From Rubrivivax gelatinosus (GTDB lineage: Bacteria > Pseudomonadota > Gammaproteobacteria > Burkholderiales > Burkholderiaceae_C): a stretch of 64,000 nt of DNA. Shown piece by piece: positions 50,208-58,963 of this stretch. The position numbers were made by a program, and so were the translations under genes. The notes below the pieces were generated by a model. The model was not told the DNA's origin, ran no database searches, and was given only the letters and a program-made list of their open reading frames with translations. Within the stretch, counting starts at the first letter, position 1. Each line of letters starts with the position of its first letter. Location: NCBI RefSeq assembly GCF_004340905.1, contig NZ_SLXD01000002.1, positions 186,001 to 250,000 of the forward strand, given 5' to 3'.

Positions 50208-52979
50208 ATGAGCCGCGACCCGATGCGCCGCATCACCCCCATTGCCGCCGCCTGCGCGGCCCTGCTGGCGCTCGGCGCCTTCCCCCTGGCCGCAACGGCC
50301 CAGTACGCCGCCGTGACGACGGCGCAGCCGGTCGAGCGCATCGAAGTCACCGGCTCGCGCATCAAGCGCACCGAGGACGAGGGCGCGCTGCCGGTGCAGG
50401 TGATCTCGCGCGAGGAGATCGCCAAGTCCGGCGCGACCACGGCCGCCGAGGTGATGCGCAACCTCAGCGCCAACAGCGGCGGGCTGAGCGACGGCGGCAG
50501 CATCAACACCGGCGGCTACGACCAGAAGGGCTTCAACTCGGCCAACCTGCGCGGCATCGGAACCTCCTCGACGCTGGTGCTGCTCAACGGCCGGCGCATG
50601 GCCAACTTCGCCTCGCCCGGCGATGACGCCGGCGTCGACTTGAACAGCATCCCGGCGGCGGCGATCGAGCGCATCGAGGTGCTGCTCGACGGCGCCTCGG
50701 CGATCTACGGCACCGACGCGGTCTCCGGCGTCATCAATTTCATCACCCGCAAGGACTTCACCGGCGCCCAGGTCGACGTCTACGTCGGCGACAGCCAGGA
50801 AGGCGGCGCCGGCAAACGCACCGCGACGATCACCGCCGGCTACGGCACGCTGGCCGACAACGGCTTCAACGTCTTCGGCGTCTTCGACGTCCAGCGCACC
50901 GACGCGCTGAGCACCTCGCAGCGCGGCTTCATCAAGGACCTGAAGATCCCCGAGCGCCTGCCGCACCTGCTGTCGGGTTACACCAGCCCGGCCAACATCC
51001 GGCTCGGCGCCGACCAGCTCGAGTACCTGCGTTCGCAGGGCCTGATGATCGGCGGCGAGCTGATCGACAGCCAGACGATCAACTTCGCCTACGGTGACGG
51101 CTGCAACCCGCCGGCCAACCTGTACCTGCCCGACGGCACCGGCGGCTCGCAGGCCTGCACCTACGACTACATGCGCGACACCGAGCTGTACCCGAAGTCC
51201 GAGAAGCTGAGCTTCCTGGGCCGCGGGGTCACCGAGATCGCCGGCGGGCACGAGCTCTTCGCCGAGGTCGCGCTGGCGCGCGCCAAGACCTGGTATGTCG
51301 GCTCGGCGGCGCGCGTGACCGGCTACATCGACTACTCGATGGTGCCCCAACTGGCCGGCTACACCGGGCTGGAGGACATCGACCCGGAGATCATGCTGCG
51401 CATGCGGCTGGAGGAAGCCGGCCGGCGCACCAGCGAGCTGACGAGCACCTCGCAGCGCTACGTCGTCGGCATGAGCGGCAGCGTCGGCGACTGGGACTAC
51501 GAGTGGGGCCTGAACCACAGCGTCAACGACGTCGCCGACCGCGACACCCACGGCTACGTGCTCTACGACGAGCTGATGCAGGGCATCGCCGACGGCATCG
51601 TCAACCCGTTCGGCCCGTCGTCGGCCGCCGGGCTGGCGCTGATCGACAGCATCCAGGTCGACAACGTCGTGCGCCGCGCACGCGGGACCATGGACGCGGT
51701 GGACTTCAGCGCCACGCGCAGCTTCGGCAAGCTCGCCGGCGGCCCGGTGGGGCTGGCCGTGGGCGGCGAGTTCCGGCGCGAGAAGAGCACGTTCACGCCG
51801 TCGGCGCTGCTGATGAGCGACAACATCAACAACGACTTCGCCCCGGAAGGCGGCGAGGCCACCAGCGACCAGCGCCGCGTCGCCGCCTTCTACGGCGAGA
51901 TGCAGCTGCCGGTCACCAAGAAGCTGGAGCTGCAGCTGGCGGCGCGTTTCGACCACTACGAGGACGTCGGCAACACGCTGAACCCGAAACTCGGCGCACG
52001 CTACCTGGTGAGCCCGCGCATGCTGCTGCGAGGCTCCTTTGGCACCGGTTTCCGCGCGCCGTCGATGACCGACCTGCATCGCCCGACGCAGTACGGCAGC
52101 ACCTCGACGCTGCCGGACCCGACCTACTGCGCGCTGGTCGACAACGACTACGCCGACTGCGCCTGGAACTGGGACACGCGCCGCTACAGCAACCCCGACC
52201 TCGAGCCCGAGCGCTCGCGCCAGTTCTCGTTCGGCACGGTGTTCAACCCGCACCCGCTGTGGAGCGTGAGCCTGGACTACTGGAACATCCACAAGCGCGA
52301 CGTCATCAGCGAGATCGGCGACGACGTGATCCTCGCCAACCTCGACCGCTACGAGCCCCTCGTGCACCGCTACAACGAGGACGAGGGCATCGAGGGCTGC
52401 GACTACGACCCGGACGACGCGACGATCTGCTACATCGAGCTGCGCAAGGAGAACCGCGGCCGGCAGAAGGCCTCCGGGCTGGACGTGGTCGTCGAGATGA
52501 AGGGCCTGCAGACCCCGGTGGGCCTGTTCGGCGCCCGCCTGTCGGGCACCTGGATGCTCGAGTCCAAGCAGCAGACCGACGCGGCCGCGCCGTACATCAG
52601 CAACCTGGGGCGCTTCGTCACCGACAGCGTGGTGCAGCGCTGGCGCCACCGCCTCACCTTCGACTGGGAGCGCGGCGCCTGGAGCCTCAGCCTGGGCAAC
52701 ACCTACTACTCAAGCTACGACGACCAGAACTCGGCGATCAACACCGACGACGGCAGCGTGGTCGCGAAGAACCGGGTCAAGGCCTATTCGCTGTGGGACC
52801 TGTCGGGCGCCTACGAGTTCTCGAAGGACTTCACGCTGCGCGCCGGCGTGCAGAACGTGTTCGACACGCCGCCGCCGTTCTCCAACCAGGCCTACTACTT
52901 CATCTCGGGCTACGACCCGAGCTACACCGACCCGCGCGGGCGCTTCTTCTACCTCTCGGCGCGTTACCAGATCCGCTGA
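50208..52979 (+). CDS. TonB-dependent outer-membrane receptor
   Basis: 923 residues from ATG 50208 with GAGGA seven bases upstream. A signal peptide (ITPIAAACAALLALGAFPLAATAQ) is followed by the plug domain with VERIEVTGSRIKRTEDEGALPVQVISREEI, LRGIGTSSTLVLLNGRRM and RIEVLLDGASAIYGTDAVSGVINFITRK. The barrel runs to a RFFYLSARYQIR end. It imports large or scarce solutes across the outer membrane using TonB-ExbBD energy. The ligand is not evident. It is of the Oar/omp-like type often used for peptides or glycans, which would fit the divergent D-glutamate genes; that link is inference. Confidence 0.93.
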   Translation: MSRDPMRRITPIAAACAALLALGAFPLAATAQYAAVTTAQPVERIEVTGSRIKRTEDEGALPVQVISREEIAKSGATTAAEVMRNLSANSGGLSDGGSINTGGYDQKGFNSANLRGIGTSSTLVLLNGRRMANFASPGDDAGVDLNSIPAAAIERIEVLLDGASAIYGTDAVSGVINFITRKDFTGAQVDVYVGDSQEGGAGKRTATITAGYGTLADNGFNVFGVFDVQRTDALSTSQRGFIKDLKIPERLPHLLSGYTSPANIRLGADQLEYLRSQGLMIGGELIDSQTINFAYGDGCNPPANLYLPDGTGGSQACTYDYMRDTELYPKSEKLSFLGRGVTEIAGGHELFAEVALARAKTWYVGSAARVTGYIDYSMVPQLAGYTGLEDIDPEIMLRMRLEEAGRRTSELTSTSQRYVVGMSGSVGDWDYEWGLNHSVNDVADRDTHGYVLYDELMQGIADGIVNPFGPSSAAGLALIDSIQVDNVVRRARGTMDAVDFSATRSFGKLAGGPVGLAVGGEFRREKSTFTPSALLMSDNINNDFAPEGGEATSDQRRVAAFYGEMQLPVTKKLELQLAARFDHYEDVGNTLNPKLGARYLVSPRMLLRGSFGTGFRAPSMTDLHRPTQYGSTSTLPDPTYCALVDNDYADCAWNWDTRRYSNPDLEPERSRQFSFGTVFNPHPLWSVSLDYWNIHKRDVISEIGDDVILANLDRYEPLVHRYNEDEGIEGCDYDPDDATICYIELRKENRGRQKASGLDVVVEMKGLQTPVGLFGARLSGTWMLESKQQTDAAAPYISNLGRFVTDSVVQRWRHRLTFDWERGAWSLSLGNTYYSSYDDQNSAINTDDGSVVAKNRVKAYSLWDLSGAYEFSKDFTLRAGVQNVFDTPPPFSNQAYYFISGYDPSYTDPRGRFFYLSARYQIR

Positions 52980-53001
52980 ACCGGGCCGCACCGGGATGAC
53001 G

Positions 53002-53027
53002 ACGGGCCGGCCATGCCGGCCCGTTTC
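53002..53027 (+). terminator. Terminator of the TonB receptor gene
   Basis: ACGGGCCGGC (53002-53011), a CAT loop and GCCGGCCCGT (53015-53024) form a perfect ten-base-pair stem followed by TT, 22 bp after the receptor stop. Confidence 0.7.
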
Positions 53028-53072
53028 ACGAGCGGCTCGCGCCGGTCGACGGTCGACTCCAGGCCGCCAAAA

Positions 53073-53108
53073 GCGAAAAAGCCCGGTAGATCACCGATCT
53101 ACCGGGCT
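53073..53108 (-). terminator. Rho-independent terminator of tRNA-Val
   Basis: A perfect 13-base-pair stem (53080-53092 with 53096-53108) with a three-base loop lies eight bases beyond the tRNA 3' end. On the minus strand it is followed by TTTTTCGC, a proper T-run. Confidence 0.88.
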
Positions 53109-53115
53109 GTCCGTT

Positions 53116-53192
53116 TGGTAGGCGCGATTGGACTCGAACCAACGACCCCCACCATGTCAAGGTGGTGCTCTAACCAGCTGAGCTACGCGCCT
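53116..53192 (-). tRNA. tRNA-Val (GAC)
   Basis: The minus strand folds as a complete tRNA: seven-base-pair acceptor AGGCGCG/CGCGCCT, D arm GCTC..GAGC, anticodon arm CCACC-TTGACAT-GGTGG with GAC in the anticodon position, variable loop GGGTC, T arm GTTGG-TTCGAGT-CCAAT and encoded CCA. The anticodon reads GUC/GUU valine codons. No disrupted copy or attachment-site duplicate is seen beside it, so it is not marking an integrated element here. Confidence 0.97.
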
Positions 53193-53204
53193 GAAGAGCC
53201 TATG

Positions 53205-53232
53205 ACTATATACGGGATCCGGATTTTTGCAA
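53205..53232 (-). promoter_or_regulatory. Promoter of tRNA-Val
   Basis: On the minus strand TTGCAA (53232-53227), a 16-bp spacer and TATAGT (53210-53205) precede the tRNA by 12 bp in an AT-rich patch. Match to sigma-70 hexamers is four and five of six. Confidence 0.6.
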
Positions 53233-53279
53233 ATACCCGAGTGAATTACCGGATCAAAACCGAACCCGGATCCGGGCGT

Positions 53280-55514
53280 TCAGCGGCGCCGCGCGTGGCG
53301 CACGCCGCCGATGCCTGCGAGCTGCTTGAGCACCTGCGTCAGCCGCGCGGTGTCGCAGACCTCGACCGTGAAGGTCATCCACGCGGTGCCGCCGCGTGCG
53401 TCCTTGACGCTTTGCGTGTGCACGCCGATGACGTTCATCTTCTCCTTGGCGAAGACCTCGGAGATGTCGCGCAGCAGGCCCTGCCGGTCGCTGGCCTCGA
53501 TGATCACGTCCAGCGGGTAGACGCCGTCGCGTTCGCGCCCCCACTCGACCTCGATGACACGCCCCGGGTCCTTCTGCGCCATGTGGCGGAAGTTGCTGCA
53601 GTCGCGGCGGTGGATGGCCACGCCCTTGGCACGCGTGACGAAGCCGCCGATCGCATCCGGCGGCGCCGGCCGGCAGCAGCGCGCCAGCGTCGTCAGCAGC
53701 GAGTCGACGCCGACCACCAGCACCCCGCCCTTGCCCTTGCCGCCGTCGTGGCGCGGGCGGCGCAGCGCGATGCCCTCGTCCTCCTCGGCCGGCGCCGGCG
53801 CGGCCGGGCGCAGGATCTGCTCGATGTTGCGCAGCGAGAACTCGTCCTTGCCGACGACCTCGAACAACGCGTCGGCGGTCTTGAAGCCGAGCTGCTCGGC
53901 CAGCGTCTCGAGCTTGACCGCGGTCTTGCCTTCGCGCTGCAGCAGGCGTTCGACCAGCTCGCGCCCGCGTGCCACCGTCAGCCCCTGGGCCTGGGCGTTG
54001 AACCAGGCGCGCACCTTGGCCTTGGCGCGCGGGCTCTTCAGGTAGCCCAGCTCGGGGTTGAGCCAGTCCATCGACGGCCCGCCCTCCTTGGCGGCGACGA
54101 TCTCGATCGTCTGCCCCGAGACCAGCGCCGTGTTCAGCGGCACCATGGCGCCGTCCACGCGCGCGCCGCGGCAGCGATGGCCCAGGTCGGTGTGCAACGC
54201 ATAGGCGAAGTCCACCGGCGTGCCGCCGACCGGCAGGTCGATGATGCTGACCTGCGGCGTGAAGACGTAGATGCGATCGTCGAAGACGGCCGAGGCGGCG
54301 GCGTCCCGGGTCGTCGCGAAGTCGCGCTCCCAGGCCAGCAGTTCGCGCAGCACGGCCTTGCGCGCCTCGGCCAGGCGTTCGTTGAAGTCGCCGGAGGCGC
54401 TGACGCCGGCGTAGCCGCGCACGCCGGCTTCCTTGTACATCCAGTGCGCGGCGACGCCGTGCTCGGCGTGTTCGTGCATCGCGCGCGTGCGGATCTGCAC
54501 TTCCAGCGGCCGGCCGTCGTCGTCGAGCACGACGGTGTGCAGCGACTGGTAGCCGTTGGGCTTGGGCCGCGCGATGTAGTCGTCGTACTCGCCGTCGACC
54601 GGGCGGAAGCACTCGTGCACCCGCGACAGCGCGGCGTAGCAGCCGGCGACGTCGTCGACGATGACGCGCAGCGCGCTCAGGTCGAAGACGCGTTCGATCG
54701 GCAGCCCCTTGCCGCGCATCTTCTTCCAGATGCTGTGCAGGTGCTTGGGGCGCCCCTGGACCTCGGCGCGGATGCCGGCCTCGGCCAGGCGCTCGCGCAG
54801 CCGGCGGCGTGCGCCCTCGATGCGCTGCTCGCGCTCCACGCGTTTTTCGTCGAGCAGCCGCGCGATGCGCTTGTACTCGTCGGGCTGCAGGAAGCGGAAC
54901 GCCAGGTCCTCCAGCTCCCACTTGATCTGCCAGATGCCCAGGCGGTTGGCCAGCGGCGCGAAGATCTGCTGCGTCTCCTCGGCCAGCACCTGCGGGCAGG
55001 GCACGCGTTCGGCGGCGTACCAGCGCAGCGTCTGCAGCCGCGAGGCCAGGCGCAGCAGCACCACGCGCAGGTCGTGCGAGAAGGCCAGCAGCATCTTGCG
55101 CACCTGCTCGGCCTGCTGCTGGCGCTGGGCCTCCAGCACGTTGGCCGCACGCGTGGCGCGCTGGATCTGCACCAGTCGCCGGGTGTGCGTGACCAGGCTG
55201 GCATAGGACTGGCCGAAGGCCTTGGCGACCATCTCCTCGGGGTGCTGGAGGTAGTCGCCGGCGTAGACGAGGTAGGCGGCGGCACGCATCGACGGCGCCG
55301 CGCCGATGGCCTGCAGGATCGCGGCGACGCCGTCGGCGTGCACCAGCGCGGGCTCGCCGGTGTCGAGCAGGTGGCCGGCCAGCAGCGGCTCGGCAAAGGC
55401 GCGGGCGCGTTCGAGCGCGACGGCGCCGTCTTCGGCGACACCGGTTTCCCGCGCCGCCAGTTCAACGATCGCGGCCGCGTCGACGGCCGCTTCGGAAGCT
55501 TCGGCGGTTCTCAT
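53280..55514 (-). CDS. relA: (p)ppGpp synthetase RelA
   Basis: 744 residues from ATG 55514. The N-terminal hydrolase-like domain is degenerate: the HD catalytic pair is replaced (LVYAGDYLQHPEEMVAKAFG), as in RelA enzymes that only synthesise. The synthetase domain is intact (FDLSALRVIVDDVAGCYAAL, YIARPKPNGYQSLHTVV, VQIRTRAMHEHAEHGVAAHWMYK). TGS (IYVFTPQVSIIDLPVGGTPVDFAYALHTDLG), a Cys zinc-finger-like region (ARCCRPAPPDAIGGFVTRAKGVAIHRRDC) and a C-terminal ACT domain follow. It makes the stringent-response alarmone on stalled ribosomes. Its start codon overlaps the stop of the hydrolase upstream. Confidence 0.95.
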   Translation of the reverse strand: MRTAEASEAAVDAAAIVELAARETGVAEDGAVALERARAFAEPLLAGHLLDTGEPALVHADGVAAILQAIGAAPSMRAAAYLVYAGDYLQHPEEMVAKAFGQSYASLVTHTRRLVQIQRATRAANVLEAQRQQQAEQVRKMLLAFSHDLRVVLLRLASRLQTLRWYAAERVPCPQVLAEETQQIFAPLANRLGIWQIKWELEDLAFRFLQPDEYKRIARLLDEKRVEREQRIEGARRRLRERLAEAGIRAEVQGRPKHLHSIWKKMRGKGLPIERVFDLSALRVIVDDVAGCYAALSRVHECFRPVDGEYDDYIARPKPNGYQSLHTVVLDDDGRPLEVQIRTRAMHEHAEHGVAAHWMYKEAGVRGYAGVSASGDFNERLAEARKAVLRELLAWERDFATTRDAAASAVFDDRIYVFTPQVSIIDLPVGGTPVDFAYALHTDLGHRCRGARVDGAMVPLNTALVSGQTIEIVAAKEGGPSMDWLNPELGYLKSPRAKAKVRAWFNAQAQGLTVARGRELVERLLQREGKTAVKLETLAEQLGFKTADALFEVVGKDEFSLRNIEQILRPAAPAPAEEDEGIALRRPRHDGGKGKGGVLVVGVDSLLTTLARCCRPAPPDAIGGFVTRAKGVAIHRRDCSNFRHMAQKDPGRVIEVEWGRERDGVYPLDVIIEASDRQGLLRDISEVFAKEKMNVIGVHTQSVKDARGGTAWMTFTVEVCDTARLTQVLKQLAGIGGVRHARRR

Positions 55515-56374
55515 CAGGACAAGAGGAAATCGCGGACGACCGCGCGCTGCTCCGGCTGGACCAGCATCGGCGCATGGCCGACCCCGGCGAACTCGTGCAA
55601 GCGCGCACGCGGCCCGCGGCGCGTCATCGCCTCGGCGGTGGCGCGCGACAACAGATCGGATTCGGCGCCGCGCAGCAGCAGCGTCGGGCAGCGCAGGCTG
55701 TCCCAGGCGGCCCACAGCGCGGCTTCGCCGGCGGCGGCGATCTCGGGCGTCATCGCCCGGAACGGGACCGCGATCGCCGGGTCGTAGTGCGGGATCCAGC
55801 CGTCGCCGTCGGCGACGAGCTGCGGCCGGGTCAGTGCCAGCCATTGTTCGGGCGTGTGCGGGCCGAAACCCAGCGAGACCTGGCGGATCGCCTCGGCAGC
55901 GTCCTCGACGCTCGCCCAGCGCACCGGCTGGCCGAGGTAGCCCTTGATGCGCTCCAGCGCCACCGGCTCGATCGCCGGGCCGACGTCGTTGAGCACCAGG
56001 CGGCGCACCGGCGAGCCCACCAGGCTGGCCACGCCCAGGCCGATCAGCCCGCCCATCGAGGTGCCGACCCAGTCGACCGTGTCGACGTCCAGCCGCGCCA
56101 GCAGCGTGACGATGTCGGCGACGTACTGCGGCACCGTGTAGCCCGCCGGGTCGGCCAGGCGCGCGCTGCGGCCGCGGCCGACGATGTCCGGGCAGACCAC
56201 ACGCACGTGCGGCGCCAGGTCCAGCGCCAGCGTGTCGAAGTCGCGCCCCTGGCGCGACAGGCCGTGCACGCAGACCACCGCATGGCGCGCCGACGCGTCG
56301 CCCCAATCCCAGTACGCCATGCGGTGCAGGCCCCGGGCATCGAGGCAGGACACATCGTTCAGGCGGGGGTTCAT
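55514..56374 (-). CDS. Alpha/beta hydrolase
   Basis: 286 residues from ATG 56374. The fold is standard: VVCVHGLSRQGRDFDTLA (oxyanion HG), the nucleophile elbow VGTSMGGLIGL, the acid in LLRGAESDLLS and the histidine in FAGVGHAPML. The family spans esterases, dehalogenases and haloperoxidases, and the substrate here is unknown. It overlaps relA by one base and so probably shares its promoter. It diverges from the 3-hydroxybutyrate dehydrogenase gene. Confidence 0.88.
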   Translation of the reverse strand: MNPRLNDVSCLDARGLHRMAYWDWGDASARHAVVCVHGLSRQGRDFDTLALDLAPHVRVVCPDIVGRGRSARLADPAGYTVPQYVADIVTLLARLDVDTVDWVGTSMGGLIGLGVASLVGSPVRRLVLNDVGPAIEPVALERIKGYLGQPVRWASVEDAAEAIRQVSLGFGPHTPEQWLALTRPQLVADGDGWIPHYDPAIAVPFRAMTPEIAAAGEAALWAAWDSLRCPTLLLRGAESDLLSRATAEAMTRRGPRARLHEFAGVGHAPMLVQPEQRAVVRDFLLS

Positions 56375-56412
56375 GGGGGGCGACGAGGATGGTTGGCGCG
56401 GGAATCGGTCCC

Positions 56413-56418
56413 GATAAT
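56413..56418 (+). promoter_or_regulatory. Candidate -10 element for the hydroxybutyrate dehydrogenase gene
   Basis: GATAAT matches five of six positions of the sigma-70 -10 hexamer and lies 34 bp before the ATG at 56453. No convincing -35 is found. Confidence 0.3.
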
Positions 56419-56452
56419 CGTCCGATCGTAGCAACCGGCAAGGGGACGGCAC

Positions 56453-57226
56453 ATGCTCCAAGGAAAGACGGTGCTGGTGACGGGCTCGACGAGCGGCATC
56501 GGCCTTGGCATGGCGGTGGCGCTCGCGCAGCAGGGTGCGAAGCTGATGCTCAATGGCTTCGGCGACGTCGACGCCGCGCTGCAGACGGTGCGCGACGCCG
56601 GCTCGGGCGAGGTGGCCTACCACGGCGCGGACATGCGCCGGCCCGACGAGATCGAGGATCTGGTACGCCAGTGCGAACGCCTGTTCGGCGGCCCGGACAT
56701 CGTCGTCAACAACGCCGGCATCCAGCACGTCGCGCTGGTCGAGGACTTCCCGGTCGAACGCTGGGACGCGATCATCGCGATCAACCTCAGCTCGGCCTTC
56801 CACACGATGCGCGTGGCGCTGCCGGGCATGAAACACCGCGGCTGGGGGCGCGTCATCAACGTCGCCTCGGTGCACGGGCTCGTGGCCTCGGCCGGCAAGA
56901 GCGCCTACGTCGCGGCCAAACACGGCATCGTCGGGCTGACGCGCGCCGCGGCGCTGGAATGCGCGCGCAGCGGCGTCACCGTCAACGCGATCTGCCCCGG
57001 CTGGGTGCTGACGCCGCTGGTGCAAAAGCAGATCGACGCGCGCGCCGCCGAACACGGGCTGTCCAACGAGGAGGCCGAGCGCCAGCTGCTGGCCGAGAAG
57101 GAGCCGTCGCTGCGCTTCACGACGCCGGAGCAGCTCGCGGCGCTGGCGCTCTTCCTCTGTTCGCCGGCCGGCGACAACGTGCTCGGCGTCGCCTGGAACA
57201 TGGACGGCGGCTGGACGGCGCAGTGA
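56453..57226 (+). CDS. bdhA: 3-hydroxybutyrate dehydrogenase (SDR family)
   Basis: 257 residues from ATG 56453. The NAD-binding motif VTGSTSGIGLGMA is at residues 9-21, NNAGIQH near 90, the catalytic serine in VINVASVHGLVASAGKSAYVAAKHG with its YxxxK pair, and ICPGWVLTPLVQKQID typical of the 3-hydroxybutyrate branch. The enzyme interconverts (R)-3-hydroxybutyrate and acetoacetate, used in polyhydroxybutyrate turnover. Transcribed divergently from the hydrolase-relA pair, and converging on the SIMPL gene. Confidence 0.93.
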   Translation: MLQGKTVLVTGSTSGIGLGMAVALAQQGAKLMLNGFGDVDAALQTVRDAGSGEVAYHGADMRRPDEIEDLVRQCERLFGGPDIVVNNAGIQHVALVEDFPVERWDAIIAINLSSAFHTMRVALPGMKHRGWGRVINVASVHGLVASAGKSAYVAAKHGIVGLTRAAALECARSGVTVNAICPGWVLTPLVQKQIDARAAEHGLSNEEAERQLLAEKEPSLRFTTPEQLAALALFLCSPAGDNVLGVAWNMDGGWTAQ

Positions 57227-57250
57227 GCGCCGCCCGCCGGGCCCCGTCGG

Positions 57251-57952
57251 CTATTTGGCCGACATCTGCACGCTTCCCGAGACGCTGACCGTGACGCTGG
57301 CCTTGCCGGCTTCGACCGGCAGCGCCTCGTCGGCCATCGCGGCACGCGCCTTCATCGCCATCGGGAACACGCCCGAGGGCGGCTCGCTCGCCGACACCGA
57401 GACCTCGCGGATGCCCCAGCCGCCGAAGCCGAACTGGCGGCTGATCGTGTCCGCCTTGGCGCGAAAGCGCGTGATCGCCTCGGCCGACAGCTCGGCCTCG
57501 GCCTTCTCGCGCGCCTCGCGCGACAGCGAGTAGCCCACGCGTGCGATCGTCATGGTCTGCACGCGGCCGGTGAGCTGGGCGATGCCGGCGACATCGCGGC
57601 CTTCGGCCACCAGCTCGGCGCTGCCCTGCCAGCCGTTGGCCACGCCCTTGTTCGAATAACGCGGGTACAGCGAGAAGCCGCCGGTGTGCAGCTCGATCTG
57701 TCCTGGCCGGGCGACCTTGCGCGCCTCGGCCAGCGCCGCGTCCAGCGCCTGCTTCAGCTGGGTCTGCACGGTCTGCGCGTCGGGGCCCTCGCGCGAGGTC
57801 GAGAAGCTCACCGACAGCATGTCGCGCGCGACCTCGGCCGTCGCGCTGGCCGACAGGCTGACGACGTTCTGCGGCGGCGGCAGGGTCTGCGCCTGGGCCG
57901 CGCAAGCGACCGCGAAAGCGGCCAGGGCGAAGGCCTTTCGGGCGAAGGGCAT
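57251..57952 (-). CDS. Exported SIMPL-domain (DUF541) protein
   Basis: 233 residues from ATG 57952 with AAGGA upstream; a start 24 bp earlier is possible. A signal peptide (MPFARKAFALAAFAVACAAQA) precedes the SIMPL domain: VVSLSASATAEVARDMLSVSFSTSREG, GFSLYPRYS, GRDVAGIAQLTGRVQTMTI and ARAAMADEALPVEAGKASVTVSVSGSV. SIMPL proteins are periplasmic or outer-membrane-associated proteins of unclear function, linked to oxidative stress in some bacteria. It diverges from ompR. Confidence 0.9.
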   Translation of the reverse strand: MPFARKAFALAAFAVACAAQAQTLPPPQNVVSLSASATAEVARDMLSVSFSTSREGPDAQTVQTQLKQALDAALAEARKVARPGQIELHTGGFSLYPRYSNKGVANGWQGSAELVAEGRDVAGIAQLTGRVQTMTIARVGYSLSREAREKAEAELSAEAITRFRAKADTISRQFGFGGWGIREVSVSASEPPSGVFPMAMKARAAMADEALPVEAGKASVTVSVSGSVQMSAK

Positions 57953-58045
57953 GTCAACGTTTCCTTTCAGAGGCAAGGGTTGCTCACGTGTTTTCCCAGG
58001 TGAGAGTCACCGGCGGACACGATTGCGTCGCGGACACGCCGCAAG

Positions 58046-58115
58046 ACTTGTAACAACAGGTCAGCAAACGCCGGGTCGGTCGAAAAACGGCCCGCACAAT
58101 GCCGCTGTTACAAGT
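58046..58115. promoter_or_regulatory. Paired TTGTAACA inverted repeats upstream of ompR
   Basis: ACTTGTAACA (58046-58055) and its exact reverse complement TGTTACAAGT (58106-58115) lie 60 bp apart between the SIMPL gene and ompR. TGTAACA-type half-sites are typical of OmpR/PhoB-family binding, so autoregulation and looping are plausible. The right copy ends 12 bp before the ompR ATG. Confidence 0.55.
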
Positions 58116-58127
58116 TTGGAGTCGGTG

Positions 58128-58862
58128 ATGAACACCCCCGCCAATACCCGTCCCGACCGCATCGTGGTCGTCGACGATGATGCCCGCATCCGCGACCTGC
58201 TGCGTCGCTACCTGTCCCAGGAAGGTTTCGAGGTCCTGCTGGCCGAGGACGCCAAGGCGCTGAACCGCGTGCTGACGCGCGACACGGTCGATCTGATCGT
58301 GCTCGACCTGATGCTTCCCGGGGAGGACGGCCTGTCGATCTGCCGCCGCCTGCGTGCGGCCAACGACCTGACGCCGATCATCATGCTCACCGCCAAGGTC
58401 GAGGACGTCGACCGCATCGTGGGCCTGGAGGTCGGCGCCGACGACTACCTGCCCAAACCCTTCAATCCGCGCGAGCTGCTGGCGCGAATCCACGCGGTGC
58501 TGCGCCGCCGTCCGGCACCCGAAGCGCCGGGCGCGCCGTCCAAGGAGCCCCAGGTCGTCAACTTCGGGCCGTTCGAGTTCGATCTCTCGCTGCGGCGCCT
58601 GTCCAAGAACGGCGAGCAGATCGCGCTGACCACCGGCGAGTTCTCGATGCTCAAGGCGCTGGTGCGCCACCCGCGCCAGCCGCTGTCGCGCGACAAGCTG
58701 GCGCAGCTGGCGCGTGGCCGCGAGTTCGAACCCTTCGACCGCAGCCTGGACGTGCAGATCTCCCGCCTGCGCAAGATGCTCGAGCCCGACCCGGCGCAGC
58801 CGCGCTACATCCAGACCGTCTGGGGCGTGGGCTACGTCTTCGTGCCGGACGGCGCGAGCTGA
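58128..58862 (+). CDS. ompR: OmpR-family response regulator
   Basis: 244 residues from ATG 58128. The receiver domain shows acidic VVVDDDARIRD, the phosphorylated Asp in LIVLDLMLPGEDG (about 62), the conserved T/A in MLTAKVE and the lysine in LPKPFNPREL. The C-terminal winged helix (FEFDLSLRRLSKNGEQIALTTGEFSMLKALVRHPRQPLSRDKL, YIQTVWGVGYVF) is of OmpR type. It responds to the EnvZ kinase encoded 101 bp downstream and typically controls porins and osmotic stress genes. TTGTAACA repeats in its promoter suggest self-control. Confidence 0.93.
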   Translation: MNTPANTRPDRIVVVDDDARIRDLLRRYLSQEGFEVLLAEDAKALNRVLTRDTVDLIVLDLMLPGEDGLSICRRLRAANDLTPIIMLTAKVEDVDRIVGLEVGADDYLPKPFNPRELLARIHAVLRRRPAPEAPGAPSKEPQVVNFGPFEFDLSLRRLSKNGEQIALTTGEFSMLKALVRHPRQPLSRDKLAQLARGREFEPFDRSLDVQISRLRKMLEPDPAQPRYIQTVWGVGYVFVPDGAS

Positions 58863-58963
58863 CGGGCGCTGACGCGCCCACGCGACAACTCCACGCGCGC
58901 CGGCCCCGGCGCGCCCCCTCTTTCCGCCACCGGCCCGCGACGCCGACGGCATCATCGCGGCCC

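Noticed and set aside
53116..53192. tRNA-Val as an integration site for a mobile element
   Set aside because: No integrase, no partial tRNA repeat and no composition change next to it.
53213..53274. Repeated GATCCGG/CCGGATC motifs beside the tRNA as further MocR sites
   Set aside because: They share up to nine bases with the 33.7-kb elements, but they lie upstream of a tRNA and the core is a simple palindrome, so chance is likely.
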